Source: Paenibacillus shirakamiensis (GTDB lineage Bacteria; Bacillota; Bacilli; Paenibacillales; Paenibacillaceae). Taken from it: 57,479 bases of DNA. Under the pieces are notes generated by a model. That model searched no databases, was not told where the DNA came from, and worked only from the letters and a program-made list of their open reading frames with translations. Made by a program: the position numbers and the translations under genes. Below are positions 54,601 to 57,479 of the stretch, piece after piece (the first letter of the stretch is position 1; each line of letters begins with the position of its first letter). The DNA lies in contig NZ_JAGGLD010000011.1 in the NCBI RefSeq assembly GCF_017874255.1, positions 1 to 57,479 of the forward strand. Direction: 5' to 3'.

Positions 54601-55077
54601 ATGAGCGATAAAGAAGTCATCCTAACACAGGACGGTCTGAGAAGACTTGAGGAAGAATTGGAGAATTTGAAGTCCGTCAAACGCCGCGAAGTAGCGGAGC
54701 GAATTAAGATCGCTATTGGCTATGGAGATATTAGTGAGAATGCTGAATACGAAGATGCTAAGAATGAACAGGCATTTATTGAAGGTCGTATCATTACTTT
54801 GGAGAAAATGCTTCGTAATGCTCGAATTATTAATAATGACGACATTGATACGGACTCAGTTAGTATCGGAGCTACGGTAACCGTAGAAGATCTAGAGTTT
54901 GGAGATACGATGGAATATGCAATTGTAGGTTCAGCAGAGGCAGATCCGCTTCTTAACCGTATTTCCAATGAGAGTCCCGTAGGAAGAGCTATATTAGGCA
55001 AAAAGACAGGAACAATTGTGGACGTAGCCGTCCCTGCAGGCGTCATTCAATATAAAATTCTGGGAATTAAGAAATAA
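54601..55077 (+). CDS. greA: Transcription elongation factor GreA
   Basis: GreA enters the RNA polymerase secondary channel and rescues backtracked complexes by RNA cleavage. The 158-residue protein has the N-terminal coiled coil with the acidic tip [20 protein letters not shown], then the FKBP-like C-terminal domain with [22 protein letters not shown] precedes ATG 54601. Its promoter and terminator make it a single-gene unit. Confidence 0.96.
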   Translation: MSDKEVILTQDGLRRLEEELENLKSVKRREVAERIKIAIGYGDISENAEYEDAKNEQAFIEGRIITLEKMLRNARIINNDDIDTDSVSIGATVTVEDLEFGDTMEYAIVGSAEADPLLNRISNESPVGRAILGKKTGTIVDVAVPAGVIQYKILGIKK

Positions 55078-55096
55078 CAAAAGCCCGACATGGTTC

Positions 55097-55124
55097 AGAA
55101 GCTTCCTAAGGGAAGCTTCTTTCC
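55097..55124 (+). terminator. Terminator after greA
   Basis: AGAAGCTTCC at 55097-55106 pairs perfectly with GGAAGCTTCT at 55111-55120 over the loop TAAG; only a short T-run (TT) follows. Confidence 0.6.
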
Positions 55125-55176
55125 CTGTAATACAGCGATTTGCCGTACAGCGGCATGAAGTCTACTGAGGAGTTGA

Positions 55177-56694
<1,518 letters not shown>

Positions 56695-56738
56695 ATAATA
56701 AAAAGTCCGGACCCCTCTGGTTCGGACTTTTATTATTT
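56695..56738 (+). terminator. Terminator after lysS
   Basis: A long AT-rich arm AATAATAAAAAGTCCG pairs with CGGACTTTTATTATT with a one-base bulge. It contains T-runs on both strands. Confidence 0.88.
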
Positions 56739-57062
56739 AGCTATATTGTTGCTTAAGAGTTACATCGGGAATATGACAAAGCGCAAATAAGACCTCTCCA
56801 AAAGGTTAAGCATTCAGTAACCTGAAAAATATAAATTAAAAGATTTATGCTTCAATTAGTTGCCTAGTTAATAAAAGTGGAGAATGTTTAGAGGTTATAA
56901 ATTATAATCTTAGAGCAAAGTTAATTTTTAAACCTTAATAGGGCCTTGTCGATTATGAGGGCGACATTGAGTAATTATGTGTATGAGTTACTATAGATTA
57001 CTGATATATCAGTAGTTATTAAGTATATATTAGCTATATACAAGATAAAATTTAAAAAATGC
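56739..57062. other. AT-rich intergenic region before the rRNA operon
   Basis: No gene is supported here. The DNA is AT-rich, includes the palindrome CTGATATATCAG at 57001-57012, and may act as upstream (UP-element-like) DNA for the rRNA promoters. Confidence 0.6.
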
Positions 57063-57091
57063 TTGCATAATAACTTAAGGGATGGTATATT
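57063..57091 (+). promoter_or_regulatory. rRNA operon promoter P1
   Basis: TTGCAT at 57063-57068, a 17-base spacer, and TATATT at 57086-57091, downstream of an AT-rich tract. Confidence 0.6.
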
Positions 57092-57114
57092 CTAATTCCG
57101 GCCAAGAAAAACAA

Positions 57115-57136
57115 TGTTAACTCAGAAGAGTTAACA
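57115..57136 (+). repeat. Inverted repeat between the rRNA promoters
   Basis: TGTTAACTC at 57115-57123 pairs perfectly with GAGTTAACA at 57128-57136 over the loop AGAA. It lies in the P1 transcript and upstream of P2. Confidence 0.7.
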
Positions 57137-57167
57137 ACAACTCGAAATTTTGAAAAAAAAATAAGAG

Positions 57168-57196
57168 TTGCAAAGTTAGGCAGGGCATGATATACT
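57168..57196 (+). promoter_or_regulatory. rRNA operon promoter P2
   Basis: TTGCAA at 57168-57173, a 17-base spacer, and TATACT at 57191-57196. It lies 105 bases after P1. Confidence 0.75.
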
Positions 57197-57202
57197 AAGA
57201 AA

Positions 57203-57405
57203 GTTGTCGCAGTTAAGCAGTGCGAACGACGAAAGAGAAATTGATCTTTGAAAACTGAACAACGAGTGAGTAAAACACATGAACGAGAGACGACTTCGGT
57301 CGGATCGATATTCATTTTAAGAGAAGCAATTCTCGTCAGTTTCAAAATGAGCAATTCAAACACCTGATTAAAAATCTTCTCTTTCAGAGAAGAACCTTTT
57401 AATCC
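57203..57405 (+). other. 16S rRNA leader
   Basis: This ~200-base leader carries GATCTTTGAAAACTGAAC, which is common in rRNA leaders of this group, and a perfect hairpin TCTTCTCT/AGAGAAGA at 57375-57393 just ahead of the 16S gene, probably involved in processing. Confidence 0.65.
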
Positions 57406-57479
57406 TTAATGGAGAGTTTGATCCTGGCTCAGGACGAACGCTGGCGGCATGCCTAATACATGCAAGTCGAGCGGAGTTT
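57406..57479 (+). rRNA. rrs: 16S ribosomal RNA, 5' end
   Basis: The conserved 16S start is seen: GAGTTTGATCCTGGCTCAG from 57414, then GAACGCTGGCGGCATGCC and ATACATGCAAGTCGAGCGG. The gene continues beyond the window. The 5' end is placed by comparison with E. coli numbering and may be off by two or three bases. Confidence 0.97.

Noticed and set aside
57052..57363. 103-residue minus-strand reading frame upstream of 16S
   Set aside because: It lies over the two rRNA promoters and leader and has no ribosome-binding site.

Overview
The window is a conserved core-chromosome block of a low-to-mid GC, endospore-forming Firmicute, most likely Paenibacillus. It opens with the 3' end of a 5S rRNA and closes with the promoters, leader and first ~75 bases of a 16S rRNA. 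Between them lies almost the same gene series that Bacillus subtilis carries between rrnA and rrnJ (csfB to lysS). The genus call is an inference from gene order, spore genes and the 16S start.

Layout. 1-1.2 kb: 5S end, an AT-rich gap with a perfect 30-bp palindrome, and a lone minus-strand membrane protein. 1.2-8.7 kb: csfB(gin)-yaaO-tmk-darA-yaaR-holB-ricT-yabA-trmN6-rsmI. 8.7-9.3 kb: divergent abrB-type regulator with a consensus promoter and Spo0A-box-like sites. 9.3-16.6 kb: HD phosphohydrolase, tatD, a cyclic-di-AMP riboswitch upstream of a 3D-domain cell-wall protein, rnmV, rsmA, yabG, veg, sspF. 16.6-28.5 kb: ispE, purR, spoVG, glmU, prs, a small minus-strand gene, pth, fin, mfd, a parvulin lipoprotein, spoVT. 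28.6-43.6 kb: yabM, mazG, hup, rqcP, yabP, yabQ, divIC, yabR, spoIIE, yabS, yabT, tilS, hpt, ftsH. 43.8-50.2 kb: nadABC, coaX, hslO, cysK. 50.4-56.7 kb: pabC-folP-folB-folK-yazB, dusB, greA, lysS. 56.7-57.5 kb: rRNA operon promoters, leader and 16S start.

How the genes fit together. Four themes recur: sporulation control (gin and fin as anti-sigma proteins, abrB, spoVG, spoVT, spoIIE, yabP/Q, yabG, sspF); translation, rRNA and tRNA maintenance (rsmI, trmN6, rnmV, rsmA, pth, tilS, rqcP, dusB, lysS); nucleotide and cofactor synthesis (tmk, prs, purR, hpt, NAD, CoA, folate); and cyclic-di-AMP (receptor DarA plus a c-di-AMP riboswitch). Compared with my memory of B. subtilis, xpaC/yaaN, yazA, yabJ, ctc, yacD, pabB/pabA and the tRNAs before spoIIE are missing here. 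The HD protein, the parvulin lipoprotein, hup, nadABC and a small gene between prs and pth are present instead.

No mobile element, CRISPR, phage or toxin/defence system is visible. The most interesting signals are regulatory: a possible H-type pseudoknot just before the prs ribosome-binding site, paired 0A boxes around abrB and spoVG, a spoIIE promoter with a 21-bp spacer, phased A-tracts before hup, inverted PurBox candidates before purR, and a small unexplained gene between prs and pth. I do not see a wholly new multi-gene system.
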